The notes beneath the pieces were generated by a model. The model was not told the DNA's origin. It searched no databases and saw only the letters and a list, made by a program, of their open reading frames with translations. Position numbers and translations under genes: made by a program. Of a stretch of 64,000 nt of DNA, positions 63,713-64,000 are shown in pieces; positions within the stretch are counted from its first letter, which is position 1, and each line of letters starts with the position of its first letter. The DNA comes from Selaginella moellendorffii. Lineage: Eukaryota; Streptophyta; Lycopodiopsida; Selaginellales; Selaginellaceae. The stretch is taken from the NCBI RefSeq assembly GCF_000143415.4, contig NW_003314309.1, positions 551,459 to 615,458 on the forward strand, read 5' to 3'.

Positions 63713-64000
63713 TGTAGCGCATGTGGTTTTGACCCTTTATCCTATGGTGATTTACCATAGGATAACACCACGAAGCGGAACCTAAACCCTCTTTGTGCCA
63801 CGTGACAGATGCCACGTGTCACATGCCACGTGTCCATGCCACGTGTCCACAGGAACTCGAGGTTCAGGGCCTTGGGCCACTGAACGAAGGAACGGTGCCA
63901 AACTCCCAAGCATGGAGCCAAGGAGTGATGGAACCGAACCACAGAGCAACTCCCGAGCACAAAGCCCAAGAAGCGAAGGGACAGGGGCCCGGAGCAACTT
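63713..64000 (-). repeat. LTR-B copy 4 (5' LTR), cut by the window end
   Basis: Starts TGTAGCGC as printed and closely matches copy 3 from 43855. It contains one extra 'ccacgtgtccatg' unit near 63826-63838. It continues beyond the window. Confidence 0.8.

Larger units (their letters stand above)
43855..64000 (-). mobile_element. LTR-B element (LARD-like), minus strand, split by a DNA transposon
   Basis: Read on the minus strand: 5' LTR from beyond 64000 to 63713, primer-binding site 63710-63699, interior 63698-58731, polypurine tract 58730-58715, then the 3' LTR (58714-58434 plus 44718-43855). The two halves of the 3' LTR are separated by the 13.7-kb insertion and rejoin to about 1141 bp, matching the 1139-bp solo copy at 6382-7520. 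The interior of about 5 kb shows no gag or pol. A long non-coding interior with large LTRs is the layout of LARD elements, which depend on proteins from other elements. Confidence 0.8.

Overview
The window looks like nuclear DNA of a land plant, most probably a lycophyte such as Selaginella. Genes have many small GT-AG introns of about 40-80 nt. Cytosolic HSP90 (ending MEEVD), RPN10, a plastid-type leucine-rich-repeat protein and NPF/POT transporters are packed tightly, while the rest is AT-rich nested retrotransposon debris. The species is inferred, not proven. One 100-N assembly gap lies at 25484-25583.

Layout. 1-8.1 kb: degraded, nested LTR retrotransposons of two families, here called LTR-A (about 0.17 kb LTR) and LTR-B (about 1.14 kb LTR). 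8.1-20.6 kb: the host gene island. It holds a Crinkler/STAND-like P-loop protein, a 17-exon EMB2004-like LRR protein sharing a 65-bp divergent promoter with a uL18-like protein, then RPN10, HSP90 and an NPF transporter gene broken by a small LTR-element insertion inside an exact 195-bp duplication. 20.6-25.9 kb: degraded repeats. 25.9-27.4 kb: an intact, oppositely oriented NPF paralogue. 27.4-43.8 kb: a pseudogene fragment and Ty3/gypsy relics, including an LTR-A element (39374-43508) that has lost reverse transcriptase. 43.9-64 kb: a minus-strand LTR-B element with a non-coding interior, whose 3' LTR is split by a 13.7-kb insertion.

The insertion (44719-58433) is the most interesting object here. 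It has 24-bp terminal inverted repeats, a 4-bp target duplication, and two divergent gene units. The plus-strand gene (53736-56723) is a DUF7869-like putative transposase. The minus-strand gene (46105-50550) has at least nine exons and encodes a ParB-fold domain, a possibly degenerate DNA-methylase-like region and a very acidic tail. It is followed by a NIF/FCP1-type phosphatase domain (45161-46045). The element carries about 30 copies of a 22-bp palindrome that I do not see elsewhere in the window. At least four copies sit in 38-54-nt introns, 9-11 nt before the splice acceptor. A ParB-like protein together with dispersed palindromes suggests a ParB/parS-like recognition system in a eukaryotic DNA transposon. 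That link is inference and needs testing.
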